DNA from: Acidimicrobiales bacterium
GTDB taxonomy: Bacteria > Actinomycetota > Acidimicrobiia > Acidimicrobiales > Iamiaceae
Direction: 5' to 3'
Length of the DNA stretch: 64,000 bases
Assembly: GCA_025463985.1 (NCBI GenBank)
Contig: JAODBM010000128.1
Location: 62,001-126,000, forward strand
Shown here: positions 35,075 to 44,136 of the stretch, in pieces
Layout of the letters: each line of letters begins with the position of its first letter
Position numbering within the stretch: the first letter of the stretch is position 1
Notes under the pieces: generated by a model
The model's input: only the letters and a program-made list of their open reading frames with translations
Told to the model about the DNA's origin: nothing
Databases searched by the model: none
Translations under genes and position numbers: made by a program

Positions 35075-35219
35075 AGTCTATCTTTCCGGTAAATACGATC
35101 GACTGAGTCATGTTTAGGCAACCCGTCGGCGACTGGCAAGCGACATCCGTCACATCGCGGCGCCCGGCCAGCGACGGCCGGCGTCGACGCGCCGAGGCCG
35201 GAACTTGTCACCCCTTGCT

Positions 35220-35235
35220 AAAGGGGATACTCTTT
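35220..35235. promoter_or_regulatory. motif site a (AAAGGGGATACTCTTT), aldolase/DUF35 promoter
   Basis: Site of the recurrent region-5 motif, 17 bp before the start codon of the aldolase gene. TACTCT (35228-35233) looks like a -10 element, and TTGTCA (35205-35210) is a plausible -35 with a 17-bp spacer. Confidence 0.65.
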
Positions 35236-35252
35236 TGAGGTGACGATCCGAT

Positions 35253-36455
35253 ATGAGCTGCCCGCCGATGGCCGTTGAGGAGGTCGCGATCGTCGGCGTC
35301 GGAGCGACGCCGTACTACTTCCGGGGCGAGTCCGCTCCGCAGACGATCACCGAGCTCGCCGGCAAGGCGATCCTGGCGGCGTGCGACGACGCAGGCATCT
35401 CGGTCACGCAGATCGACGGCTTCGCGTACTACTCCGAAGCCAGTGCCGGCTACGGCGACAAGATGGACACGGCCACGTTCATGGAGACTCTCGGCATCCC
35501 TGAGGTGACCTTCACCGCGGCGCTCACCTCTGGTGGCGGCGGCTCAGCCGGCTCCATCGGGTTGGCACGGGCCGCGATCGTCGCCGGCGACGCCACCTAT
35601 GTGGTGACCGTGATGGCGCTGCAACAGCTCAAGCAGCGGCTGGGCACCGTCTTCGGTGCCGCTCCGCTCAGCCCCCAGAACTCGTTTCTGATGTCATCGG
35701 GACTCGTGGGCCCGGGGCACCTGATGTCGGTGCTGACCCGTCGGCACATGCACCTCTACGGCACGCGTCGCGAGGCGTTCGCCGAGATCGCCATCTCGAG
35801 CCGGAAGAACGCCGCCAACCGTCCGCAGGCCCAGAAGCGCGACCCGATGACGCTCGACGACTACTTCAGCGCGCGGATGATCGCCGACCCGTTGTGCCTC
35901 TACGACTTCTGCTTGGAGACCGACGGCGCGGTGGCCGTGATCACGACCTCGCTCGATCGCGCCCGTGACCTCAAGCAGAAGCCGGTCAAGGTGCTGGCCG
36001 TGGCTCATGGCGGGCGCCGGGAATGGGGCCGCGCCTTCGCCTGGTACGGGATGCCCGACCCCGACTTCGCCTCCTCAGGCCATGCTCCCGTCGCTCAACG
36101 GCTCTATCGACGGGCCGGCGTCGGCCCTGGCGACATCGACGTCGCCCTCATCTACGACCACTTCACCCCCATGGTCCTGATGCAGCTCGAGGACTATGGG
36201 TTCTGCGCGAAGGGCGAAGGCGGACCGTTCGTGGAAAGCGGCGCGATCCGCTACGAGGGGGGATCCATTCCGGTCAACACCCATGGCGGCCAGCTCTCGG
36301 AGGCCTACATCATCGGCATGACCCACGTGAAGGAAGCGGTCGAGCAGATTCGTGGCGCTGCGATCAATCAGGTCGCCGGCGCCGAGGTCGCGCTGGCGAC
36401 CGGTGGGCCGGCCTCGATACCCGTGAGCGGGTTGATCTTGGGCCAGGACCGATGA
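35253..36455 (+). CDS. SCP2-thiolase-like (Ltp2-type) acyl-CoA aldolase
   Basis: The 400-aa product resembles SCP2/lipid-transfer thiolases: EVAIVGVGATPY, NTHGGQLSEAYIIG and the C-terminal QVAGAEVALATGG. The thiolase nucleophile Cys is absent (ALTSGGGGSAGS replaces the usual C-x-S motif). This matches Ltp2-type retro-aldolases that release a ketone and a short acyl-CoA, which are known to act with a DUF35 partner. A conserved Tyr lies in YDHFTP. RBS GAGGTGA precedes ATG 35253; ATG 35268 is an alternative. The stop overlaps the DUF35 ATG, so the two are co-expressed. Confidence 0.85.
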   Translation: MSCPPMAVEEVAIVGVGATPYYFRGESAPQTITELAGKAILAACDDAGISVTQIDGFAYYSEASAGYGDKMDTATFMETLGIPEVTFTAALTSGGGGSAGSIGLARAAIVAGDATYVVTVMALQQLKQRLGTVFGAAPLSPQNSFLMSSGLVGPGHLMSVLTRRHMHLYGTRREAFAEIAISSRKNAANRPQAQKRDPMTLDDYFSARMIADPLCLYDFCLETDGAVAVITTSLDRARDLKQKPVKVLAVAHGGRREWGRAFAWYGMPDPDFASSGHAPVAQRLYRRAGVGPGDIDVALIYDHFTPMVLMQLEDYGFCAKGEGGPFVESGAIRYEGGSIPVNTHGGQLSEAYIIGMTHVKEAVEQIRGAAINQVAGAEVALATGGPASIPVSGLILGQDR

Positions 36456-36892
36456 CCGACACCCGATCGACGACGCTGCCTCCCGAGTCGATCCGGATCA
36501 CGACCGACTCGTGGACCGAGCCGTTCTGGCTGGCGGCCAAGGACGAGCGTCTCGTCGCGCCGCGCTGCGGCTCGTGCGGAACGTTCCGCTTCCCGCCAAC
36601 TCCCTTCTGCCCGGCCTGCCGATCCCAGGACACCGACTGGGTGCCGGTCTCCGGCGGCTCGGTCTTCAGCTACAGCATCGTTCGCGGCCTGCCCGGGAAC
36701 CGGGACGCGGTCCTGGTGCCCGTGGTCGTGGAGTTCGCCGACGCCCCGGGCGTGCACGTGGTCAGCAACCTCGTGGATGCCGACCCTGCCGACGTCGAGA
36801 TCGGACGCGCGGTGACGCTCGACTTCGTCGTCATCGCGGACGACTGGAAGCTTCCCGTCTTTCGCCTGGCCGACCTCGCTGCCGAACGCTGA
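36452..36892 (+). CDS. DUF35 / OB-fold acyl-CoA-binding protein with rubredoxin-like zinc ribbon
   Basis: The 146-aa product has the ChsH2-tail-like architecture: a zinc ribbon CGSC ... CPAC (with RFPPTPFC between), and then an OB-fold (FSYSIVRGL...). In steroid side-chain catabolism, such a domain binds and positions an acyl-CoA for the partner aldolase. ATG 36452 overlaps the aldolase stop (ATGA), so the pair is one functional unit. The MaoC hydratase fused to DUF35 in some mycobacterial proteins is separate here. Confidence 0.88.
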   Translation: MTDTRSTTLPPESIRITTDSWTEPFWLAAKDERLVAPRCGSCGTFRFPPTPFCPACRSQDTDWVPVSGGSVFSYSIVRGLPGNRDAVLVPVVVEFADAPGVHVVSNLVDADPADVEIGRAVTLDFVVIADDWKLPVFRLADLAAER

Positions 36893-36896
36893 CGCA

Positions 36897-36912
36897 TTAG
36901 AGTATCCTCTTT
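36897..36912. promoter_or_regulatory. motif site b (reverse orientation), acyl-CoA dehydrogenase promoter
   Basis: TTAGAGTATCCTCTTT. TATCCT (36903-36908) is a -10-like hexamer that ends exactly 8 nt before GTG 36917, so the mRNA may be leaderless. No RBS fits in the gap. Confidence 0.65.
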
Positions 36913-36916
36913 AGCT

Positions 36917-38248
36917 GTGACGGCAGCAGCGCAAGACGAGGAGCACCCGAGGGGCACGGTGACGGCACGCGCCGAGGCCGTGCGCAGCGGCGGCATCGAG
37001 CCGGACGACGTCGAGACGTGGGTCCGGGCCAGCTGGGACCTGTCGCTGACCGTGCGCGAGTGGTGGCGACTGCTCGTCGAGGCGGGCTATGCCTATCCGT
37101 CCTGGCCCGTCGGCCTGGGCGGGCGTGCGGTCTCGAGCGCGACGGCGCGCATGGTGACCGCCGTGCTCGCCCGCGCCGGGGTGATCGCTCCTCCGGTCGG
37201 CCACGTGGCCGCGACCCTGGCCGCGCCCACCCTGTTCGACCACGGGAGCGAGGCCCAGGTCGAGGAGCTGGTGCTTCCGATCGCTCTGGGTGAGGCGTCC
37301 TGGTGCCAGCTCTTCAGCGAGCCAGGCTCGGGCTCGGACCTGGCCAGCGTGGCCGCCCGAGCCGTGCGCGACGGCGACGAGTGGGTGGTGACCGGGCAGA
37401 AGGTCTGGAACTCGGGTGCCGACACCGCGGACTTCGGCATGCTGCTCGCCCGTACCGACCCCGAGCAGCCGAAGCATCGCGGCATGAGCTACTTCGTGAT
37501 CGAGATGCACCAGCCCGGCATCGAGGTGCGCCCGCTGCGGCAGATGAACGGCGCCAGCTCCTTCTGCGAGGTGTTCCTCTCCGAGGCGCGCGTCCGGCCC
37601 GAGCGGCTGATCGGCGACCTGCACGGCGGCTGGCGCGTGGCGCAATCGACCTTGGGCCATGAGCGAGCGTCGGTGGCCGGTGGGTTGCTCCCCGGTCTGT
37701 TCACCGCCCGATCGGGAACGCATGGCGACCTCGACCGAGCGGTGGGTGAGGTGATCGAGGCGGCGCGGGCCACGGCCAAGGCTCGCAAGAGCGTGATCCG
37801 CAGCGGGGCCGTGCCGTCGAAGGTCATGATCGACCTGGCCAGGCAGCACGGGGTCGCCCACGAACCGGTGGTGCGGCAGGACCTCGCCCGCTACCTCACG
37901 CAGGTCCGGGTCAACGGATGGACGATGCGTCGGATCGCCGCGGCGCGAGGCCGTCTCACCGGATCGGACGGGTCGATCGCCAAGATCACGACCTCGCGGA
38001 TCTGCCAGGTGTCGCGCGATCTCTCGTACCGCATCGTCGGTGCTCACGGGATGCTCTCGGGGCCGGCTTCGCCGCTGGGGGGCGAGCTGCAGGTCGTGAA
38101 CCTCGCCAGCCCCGGCACGCGCATCGGCGGTGGAACCGACGAGATCCAGCTCAACCTGCTCGGTGAACGGGCCCTGGGGCTGCCACGCGAGCCGGGCGAC
38201 GAGCAGGATCGGCCCTACCGGGAGCTGAAGGTCGGCACCCAGCGGTGA
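36917..38248 (+). CDS. acyl-CoA dehydrogenase
   Basis: The 443-aa flavoenzyme has SWCQLFSEPGSGSDLASVAARAVRDGDEWVVTGQKVWNSGA (the substrate and FAD contact region) and GGGTDEIQLNLLGERALGLPREP (C-terminal helix). It oxidises an acyl-CoA to its enoyl form. The N-terminal ~20 residues are extra relative to short-chain ACADs. The start is GTG 36917 with no RBS; the motif immediately upstream suggests a leaderless message. Substrate unknown, but the neighbours point to a branched acyl chain. A terminator hairpin follows it. Confidence 0.88.
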   Translation: MTAAAQDEEHPRGTVTARAEAVRSGGIEPDDVETWVRASWDLSLTVREWWRLLVEAGYAYPSWPVGLGGRAVSSATARMVTAVLARAGVIAPPVGHVAATLAAPTLFDHGSEAQVEELVLPIALGEASWCQLFSEPGSGSDLASVAARAVRDGDEWVVTGQKVWNSGADTADFGMLLARTDPEQPKHRGMSYFVIEMHQPGIEVRPLRQMNGASSFCEVFLSEARVRPERLIGDLHGGWRVAQSTLGHERASVAGGLLPGLFTARSGTHGDLDRAVGEVIEAARATAKARKSVIRSGAVPSKVMIDLARQHGVAHEPVVRQDLARYLTQVRVNGWTMRRIAAARGRLTGSDGSIAKITTSRICQVSRDLSYRIVGAHGMLSGPASPLGGELQVVNLASPGTRIGGGTDEIQLNLLGERALGLPREPGDEQDRPYRELKVGTQR

Positions 38249-38267
38249 CGGTCGTCCGTCGGTCGAA

Positions 38268-38296
38268 GCCGCCTCAGGCCACCCGCACGAGGCGGC
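38268..38296. terminator. bidirectional terminator between convergent genes
   Basis: Perfect 8-bp inverted repeat GCCGCCTC / GAGGCGGC with a 13-nt loop, between the acyl-CoA dehydrogenase and the convergent crotonase. Role inferred from position and stem strength. Confidence 0.55.
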
Positions 38297-38305
38297 CCCC
38301 GCAGA

Positions 38306-39139
38306 TCACGCGTCGGCGGACGGTGTCTCGGCCGCGCGGCGGCGCATCCGTCCCTGCATCTGGCGAACGGCCTCGGCTTGGTGCTCGGCCTCGCTGGCGA
38401 AGAGCCAGCGCCGCCGCTCGACCTCTTGCTCCGCGGCGTTCAGGTTGTCCTTGACCAGGGCCAACAGGGCCGCAGGAGCTCTGACCAGTTGCTTCGCCAC
38501 GTCGAGGGTGTGCTGCCTGAGCTCGGCCGCCGGGAGCACCGCGTGCACCATTCCGAGGTGGAGAGCCTCGGCCGCGGTGAGCTTCTCGTTCAACAGGTAG
38601 AGGCGGCGCGCCTGGGCGGTGCCGAGGATGGTCGTCCACCACACGGTGCCGCCGTAGTCGCCGGAAAGGCCGTTGGGGGAGAAGCTCGCTGAGAACACCG
38701 CGTCCTCCGACGCGAACCGCAGGTCGCACGCGCCCGCCAGGCTCAACCCGGCCCCGACCGCCGGTCCACCGATCATGGCGATCGTCGGCTTGGCCATGAG
38801 GTGCAGCAGCATCGCGGCGTGCCGGTCATGGCGGCCCAGGTCGCCGGCCAGGGCCTCGGGGGGCACGCCGAGCTCGCTGCCGGCAGATCCGCGGCCGCCG
38901 CCCTTCACGTCGCCACCCGAGCAGAACCCCCCGTGCCCGCCTTCGGGGGCGGCCCCGGTGAGGACCACGACCTTCGCGTCGGGATCGTCGGCCATCTGCT
39001 TCACGGCGACGTCGAGAGCGCCCATGAGCTCGCCGTTGAGGGCGTTGCGGCGGTGGGCTCGATTGAGGGTGATGATCCCCACGCGGTCGGAGATCTCGGT
39101 CAGGATCACCGGACCTTCGTGATCTGCCGGATCGGTCAC
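38306..39139 (-). CDS. enoyl-CoA hydratase/isomerase-family protein (atypical active site)
   Basis: The 277-aa crotonase keeps the CoA/oxyanion-hole motifs (RNALNGELMGALD, GFCSGGDVKGGG, GPAVGAGLSLAGACDLR). The two Glu residues needed by true hydratases do not appear: the first lies in SPNGLSGDYGG and the second in AQARRLYLL. An Asp in GDYGG could act instead, as in isomerases or ring-opening hydrolases. GTG/ATG 39139 begins MTDPADHEG. It diverges from the ACAD pair across a promoter region with motif site c. Confidence 0.82.
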   Translation of the reverse strand: MTDPADHEGPVILTEISDRVGIITLNRAHRRNALNGELMGALDVAVKQMADDPDAKVVVLTGAAPEGGHGGFCSGGDVKGGGRGSAGSELGVPPEALAGDLGRHDRHAAMLLHLMAKPTIAMIGGPAVGAGLSLAGACDLRFASEDAVFSASFSPNGLSGDYGGTVWWTTILGTAQARRLYLLNEKLTAAEALHLGMVHAVLPAAELRQHTLDVAKQLVRAPAALLALVKDNLNAAEQEVERRRWLFASEAEHQAEAVRQMQGRMRRRAAETPSADA

Positions 39140-39171
39140 GGCCGTGGTCGCCTCTCGTGCGCGGAATCGGT

Positions 39172-39187
39172 ATTGAGGGTACTGTAT
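39172..39187. promoter_or_regulatory. motif site c (ATTGAGGGTACTGTAT)
   Basis: Lies in the 77-bp gap between the crotonase (minus) and the ACAD pair (plus). TACTGT reads as a -10 toward the plus genes; TACCCT reads as one toward the minus gene. Confidence 0.6.
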
Positions 39188-39216
39188 AGCGTCATGGCGA
39201 GAAGGGGTGTGGTGCC

Positions 39217-40350
39217 GTGCAGTTGGACCTGACGGACGACCAAGAGCTGTTCCGTGAGACGACCGTCCGCTTCATCGAGTCCGAGCTCCCCGTGTCCCGC
39301 ACCCGCCTGCTCCACGACCACGAGCTCGGCTACGAGCGGGCCTGGTTGCGGAAGTCCGCCGAGTTGGGCTGGCTGGCGATGTTGGTGCCCGAGGCCGACG
39401 GTGGCGGGAGCATCAGTGGTGCGCCCGTGCTCGACGCCGCGATCGTGTCGGAGCTGCTCGGGCGGTACGTGCAACCGGGGCCGTTCATCGCGATGAACGT
39501 GGTCGCGTCGGCGCTCGCCGCTCGCGGATCCGACAAGCAGCGCGCCGAGCTGCTCGGAGGGATCGCGGCAGGGGAGACGGTGGCCACGTGGGCGTTCGCC
39601 GACGCCGCGGGGAACTGGGATGCCGGTGCCGGGCTGCAGCTGCAGCGGCTGGGGTCCGAGCTGGTGCTGACTGGGCGACGAGGGTTCGTTGCGGACGCGG
39701 CGTCGGCCGACTGGCTGCTCGTGGTGGCCACGCTCGACGGCTCGCCGATCCAGGTGCTCGTCCGCGCTGATGCGCCGGGCGTGCGTGTCGCGCCGCTGAC
39801 GTGCCTCGACCTGTCCCGTCGGGTGGCGAACGTCGACCTCGACCGCGTGGTCATCACCGACGATGACGTGGTCGGCGCCCCCGGCATCGACCCGGTCGAG
39901 TCCGCGCTGCTCCACGCCGTCGTCCTCAACTGCGCCGACACCATCGGCGCCAGCCAAGCCCTGTTCGAGACCACGGTCGCCTACGCGAAGGACCGGGTGG
40001 CGTTTGGTCGGCCGATCGGCTCGTTCCAGGCGCTGAAGCACGTCATGGCCGACCAGGCCCTGTTCCTCGAGACGGCAGAGGCCGGCGCCGTGGCTGCCGC
40101 GGAGGCGCTGCAGCGCGGCGACGACGATGCCGCCCTGGTCGTGAGCATGGCGGCGGCCTACATCGGCGACGTGGCCAACGACCTGGCCCAAGAGTGCCTC
40201 CAGATCCACGGCGGGATCGGGTTCACCTGGGAGCACGACCTGCACCTCTACCTGCGACGCATCCGCTTCAACTCCGCGGCGTACGGCGATCCGACCTGGC
40301 ATCGCGAACGGGTGTGCACGCTCGCCGGCCTCGGCGGAGGTGCGACATGA
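39217..40350 (+). CDS. acyl-CoA dehydrogenase, first subunit of a pair
   Basis: The 377-aa product has ACAD domains with IHGGIGFTWEHDLHLYLRRI near the C-terminus (the FAD-binding and interface region), and AYAKDRVAFGRPIGSFQALKH. It overlaps the next ACAD gene by 4 bp (ATGA), as in the heterotetrameric ACADs known from steroid catabolism in which only one subunit carries the base. GTG 39217 has GAGAAGGGG upstream. Two adjacent ACADs of different type imply a single enzyme. Confidence 0.87.
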   Translation: MQLDLTDDQELFRETTVRFIESELPVSRTRLLHDHELGYERAWLRKSAELGWLAMLVPEADGGGSISGAPVLDAAIVSELLGRYVQPGPFIAMNVVASALAARGSDKQRAELLGGIAAGETVATWAFADAAGNWDAGAGLQLQRLGSELVLTGRRGFVADAASADWLLVVATLDGSPIQVLVRADAPGVRVAPLTCLDLSRRVANVDLDRVVITDDDVVGAPGIDPVESALLHAVVLNCADTIGASQALFETTVAYAKDRVAFGRPIGSFQALKHVMADQALFLETAEAGAVAAAEALQRGDDDAALVVSMAAAYIGDVANDLAQECLQIHGGIGFTWEHDLHLYLRRIRFNSAAYGDPTWHRERVCTLAGLGGGAT

Positions 40351-41597
40351 GCGACCTCGACGCCTACCGCACCCAGGCCCGCGCATGGCTCGCCGCCAAC
40401 CTCACGCCGAAGGATCCGTCGAAGGTCCTCCGGGCCGCGCACGGCGCCTCGCCCGAGCAGCTCGCAGCAGACCGCGCCCTCCAGAAGGTCGTCTACGAGG
40501 CGGGCTACCTCGGCATCGCGCTGCCGGCCGAGTACGGCGGCCAGGGCTTGACCAAGCAGCACCAGCGGATCTGGAACGAGGAGTCGGCGCGCTACGCCGT
40601 GCCGGCGCCCGGCGGCATCGCCAGCCACGTGACGCTGGGCATCGTGATGCCGACGATCCTGGCCCACGCCAGCGAGCAGCAGAAGCGGGCCTGGGTGCCC
40701 AAGATGCTCAGCGGTGACGAGCTGTGGGTGCAGCTGCTCTCCGAGCCCGGCGCCGGCTCGGACCTGGCCGGGCTGTTGACGAGGGCGACGCTGGACGGCG
40801 AGAGCTGGGTGCTGAACGGCACCAAGGTGTGGTCCTCGGGGGCGATGAGCGCGGACTTCGGGGTCTGCCTGGCCCGCACCGACTGGGACGCCCCGAAGCA
40901 CAAGGGTTTGACGTGGTTCAAGGTCCCGCTCGCCGACGACCGGGTGACCGTACGGCCCATCCGGGAGATCAACGGGAGCGCCGAGTTCTGCGAGGAGTTC
41001 CTCGACGACGTCGTCGTGGGGCCGGAGATGGTCATCGGCGAGGTCAACGAAGGCTGGGCGATCACCAACACGATGCTTGCCGTCGAGCGCGGCGCCGGAG
41101 CTGCACAGAGCGGCGCCACGCCTGCGCCGAGCGATCGACGCCTCGCTCCGGACCTGGTCGCGTTGGCCGAGCGGCGGGGGACGAGCGGCGACCCGGCCGT
41201 CCGTCAGCTGATCGCCCGAGCCCACATCAACGACTTCATGCAGGCCCAGCTCACCAGACGGCTGGGCGAAGCGATGGTGGCCGGCTCCGTGCAACCCGTG
41301 GTCGCGTCCTTCATCAAGCTCGGACTCGGCATCGTTCAGCCCCAGCGGGCGGCCGCGGCGATGGAGATCGCGGGGCGGGGTGGCGTCGCCTGGGCGCTCG
41401 ACGACGATCCGGGGAGCACCGCGTCGGTCAACTTCCTCAACGGGCGCATCATGTCGATCGCCGGCGGCAGCAACCAGATCCAGCGCAACATCGTGAGCGA
41501 ACGGATCCTCGGTCTTCCTCGCGAACCGAGCCCCGACGGCGACAAGCCGTTCCGCGACGTCCTGCGCGACGCCCGCAGCTGGGGCAAGAAGACCTGA
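40347..41597 (+). CDS. acyl-CoA dehydrogenase, second subunit of a pair
   Basis: The 416-aa ACAD has QLLSEPGAGSDLAGLLTRATLDGESWVLNGTKVWSSGA and IAGGSNQIQRNIVSERILGLPREP, the stretches that hold substrate and FAD. ATG 40347 overlaps the preceding ACAD stop, so they are translated together and probably form an alpha2beta2 enzyme. The role inferred is alpha,beta-desaturation of a branched or ring-bearing acyl-CoA. A motif site follows before the CoA-transferase. Confidence 0.88.
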   Translation: MSDLDAYRTQARAWLAANLTPKDPSKVLRAAHGASPEQLAADRALQKVVYEAGYLGIALPAEYGGQGLTKQHQRIWNEESARYAVPAPGGIASHVTLGIVMPTILAHASEQQKRAWVPKMLSGDELWVQLLSEPGAGSDLAGLLTRATLDGESWVLNGTKVWSSGAMSADFGVCLARTDWDAPKHKGLTWFKVPLADDRVTVRPIREINGSAEFCEEFLDDVVVGPEMVIGEVNEGWAITNTMLAVERGAGAAQSGATPAPSDRRLAPDLVALAERRGTSGDPAVRQLIARAHINDFMQAQLTRRLGEAMVAGSVQPVVASFIKLGLGIVQPQRAAAAMEIAGRGGVAWALDDDPGSTASVNFLNGRIMSIAGGSNQIQRNIVSERILGLPREPSPDGDKPFRDVLRDARSWGKKT

Positions 41598-41615
41598 TCG
41601 ACATCCGTCTTCCGA

Positions 41616-41631
41616 GTTAAGTACACTCTTT
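41616..41631. promoter_or_regulatory. motif site d (reverse orientation), CaiB promoter
   Basis: GTTAAGTACACTCTTT, in a 59-bp gap before the fused CoA-transferase. TACACT is -10-like and leaves a 29-nt leader with GAGGGGA before ATG 41657. It suggests that the transferase is separately controlled from the ACAD pair. Confidence 0.6.
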
Positions 41632-41656
41632 ATGACCTGAGTCGAGGGGACCCAGC

Positions 41657-44116
41657 ATGTCGGAAGACGAGACGACAGAGCCGCGATCGGGGCCGCTGGC
41701 CGGGCTCCGGGTGCTCGACCTGTCGACGATGCCCTCAGGGGCGCAGGCGAGCCAGACGCTGGCCGACTTCGGCGCCGAGGTCGTCCACGTCGAACCCCCC
41801 GGGGGCAGTGGCTTGCGGGGTCAACCCAGCTATCCGTTCCTGGCACGCGGGAAGCGAAGCGTGGTCCTGGACCTCGGCGACGATGAGGACCTCGCCACCG
41901 CCCGCTCGTTGGCGCTCGGGGCCGACGTGCTGATCGAGACGTTTCGGCCCGGGGTCATGGAGCGCCTGGCGCTCGGCTACGAGGAGCTGCAGTCCGCCAA
42001 TCCCCGCCTGGTGTTCGGCTCGGTGACCGGGTTCGGTCGCGTCGGTCCCTACGCCGGCGTGAAGGGTTACGAGGCGTTGGTGATGGCCCGGATCGGGGCG
42101 CTCTGGACCTCGGCCGGCATGGTCACCCGTGATGGACCCGCCCACGTGTCGGTGCCGTTCGCGAGCTACGGCGCCAGCCAGCAGCTGCTCACCGGCATCC
42201 TGGCCGCGCTGCACGAGCGCGAACGCAGTGGTCAGGGCCAACGCGTCGACTGCAGCCTGGTGAAGGGCGTGGCCGCGCTCGGCACCTGGAACTGGTACAC
42301 GCGGGTGATCACGTCGAAGTACCCCGACGCGTTCCTGCCATCGCCGCCCTTCTCCGCCGCCGGACTGCCCCAGACGCCAATCCTGTTCATGCTCCTCATC
42401 GGCCTCACCGGCGACGGTCGCTGGCTGCAGTTCTCCCAGGTGCAGCTCCACCTGTACGTCGCGATGCTGCGGGCGATGGGCCTCGACTGGATGGTCGACG
42501 ACGACGAGTGGAAGGGCGCCGTCTTCGCCGCGGACGAGTCGAAGGTCAGCGAGTACTGGGATCGGCTGTTCACCGCGGTGCGGGACAGGTCGCTCGCCGA
42601 GTGGCAGGAGCTGTTCGAGAAGGACCACGACGTCTGGGGCGAGACGATGCGGCGGGGGAGCGAGCTGCTCGACCACCCGCAGATGCAGCACCTGCGAGCG
42701 GTCGTCCAGCTCGACGACGCCGAGCGCGGACCCGTCCGCCAGCCCGGCCCGATCGCGCAGCTCTCCGAGACCCCCGCGGTGCTCGAGCGTTCCGCGCCCG
42801 GCCTCGACGCGGACGGCGACGCGCTCCGGTCCAACCCATGGGCCGCCCAGGCGGCATCAGCCACCTCCGCCGGACCTGACGGAGCGCTCGGCGACATCAC
42901 GGTGCTCGAGCTCGGGACCTTCTTCGCCGCGCCGTTCGGCGGCACGGTGCTGCGCGAGCTCGGTGCCCGCGTCATCAAGGTCGAACCGCTCGAGGGTGAA
43001 CCGATGCGCAACCTGTTGGCGTTCCCCGAGGTCGGCGCGGCCAAGGCCATGCACGGCAAGGAGAGCATCGCGGTCGACCTCGGGACGGAGGAAGGCCGAA
43101 CCATCGTGCACGAGCTGGCTCGAAGGTCCGACGCCGTGCTCCAGTCGTTCCGCGCTGGTGTGGCCGAGCGACAGGGCGTCGACAGCGAGACGCTGCGAGG
43201 CATCAACCCCGAGCTCGTCTACCTGAACGCCCCGGGCTACGGCATCGACGGCCCGTGCGGCGATCGGCCCGCCTACGCCCCGACGATCGGGGCCGGCAGC
43301 GGGCTGGTCATGCGCAACGTCGGGCCGTCGATCCCCGAGGACCCTGGGCTGAGCCTGCAGGAGATCCGGGCCAACGCGGTGCGCCTCAACGGCGCCGGCA
43401 CCACCGAGTACGCCCAAGCTGATGGCATCTCCGCGCTGACGGTCGCGTCGGCCCTCGCGCTCGGCGTGCTGGTACGGGATCGCACCGGCGTGGCGCAGAC
43501 CATGCTCACCACGATGCTCAACTCGACGGCGCACGCCCTGGCCGACGACATGGTCGAGCACGCCGGCCGCCGCGAGACGCAGCACGCTGACGTCGAGCTC
43601 TTCGGCTACGGCGCCCGCTACCGGCTCTATGAGGCGGCGGATGCCTGGATCTACCTGGCGGCACCCGCGGAGCCCGAGTGGGACGACCTCGTCGCCGCCT
43701 TGTGCGACGACGTGGATCTGGCGGGCGACGCGCGGTTCGCCGACGAGAGCTCGAGGCGCCACAACGACGCAGAGCTCGCCACCGTGCTCGCCGCCACGTT
43801 CCGCACAAAGCCCGCCAAACACTGGGAAGACCACCTCATCGACCAGGACGTCGGTTGCGTCGTCGCGCACGACGAGCCCCCTGAGGCGGTCCTGCAGTCG
43901 CAGGAATTCGCCGGTGCGTCGGAGCTGCTGGTGGAAGTCGAGCACCCCACCTTCGGAGATCACGTCCGACTCAAGCCGCTCGTCGAGATGTCCCGCAGCG
44001 AGACGGTCGCCGAACCTGGTTGCCTGCTCGGCCAGCACACCGACAAGATCCTGCGCGAGCTCGGCTACGACGAGGCCGCGATCGGCGACTTGCGGTCGCG
44101 CAAGATCGTCGCTTGA
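41657..44116 (+). CDS. double-length CaiB/BaiF (family III) CoA-transferase
   Basis: The 819-aa product is a head-to-tail fusion: residues ~15-400 and ~415-800 are both CaiB-like (LAGLRVLDLSTMPSGAQASQTLADFGAEV, then DITVLELGTFFAAPFGGTVLRELGARVIKVEP). The catalytic Asp position appears lost in the first half (VPFASYGASQQLL) and kept in the second (AQADGISALTVAS). Known members move CoA between carboxylates or racemise alpha-methyl acyl-CoAs. RBS GAGGGGA precedes ATG 41657. It probably handles the CoA ester of the cluster's substrate. Confidence 0.85.
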   Translation: MSEDETTEPRSGPLAGLRVLDLSTMPSGAQASQTLADFGAEVVHVEPPGGSGLRGQPSYPFLARGKRSVVLDLGDDEDLATARSLALGADVLIETFRPGVMERLALGYEELQSANPRLVFGSVTGFGRVGPYAGVKGYEALVMARIGALWTSAGMVTRDGPAHVSVPFASYGASQQLLTGILAALHERERSGQGQRVDCSLVKGVAALGTWNWYTRVITSKYPDAFLPSPPFSAAGLPQTPILFMLLIGLTGDGRWLQFSQVQLHLYVAMLRAMGLDWMVDDDEWKGAVFAADESKVSEYWDRLFTAVRDRSLAEWQELFEKDHDVWGETMRRGSELLDHPQMQHLRAVVQLDDAERGPVRQPGPIAQLSETPAVLERSAPGLDADGDALRSNPWAAQAASATSAGPDGALGDITVLELGTFFAAPFGGTVLRELGARVIKVEPLEGEPMRNLLAFPEVGAAKAMHGKESIAVDLGTEEGRTIVHELARRSDAVLQSFRAGVAERQGVDSETLRGINPELVYLNAPGYGIDGPCGDRPAYAPTIGAGSGLVMRNVGPSIPEDPGLSLQEIRANAVRLNGAGTTEYAQADGISALTVASALALGVLVRDRTGVAQTMLTTMLNSTAHALADDMVEHAGRRETQHADVELFGYGARYRLYEAADAWIYLAAPAEPEWDDLVAALCDDVDLAGDARFADESSRRHNDAELATVLAATFRTKPAKHWEDHLIDQDVGCVVAHDEPPEAVLQSQEFAGASELLVEVEHPTFGDHVRLKPLVEMSRSETVAEPGCLLGQHTDKILRELGYDEAAIGDLRSRKIVA

Positions 44117-44136
44117 ACGGCCGAGGAGATGACGTC

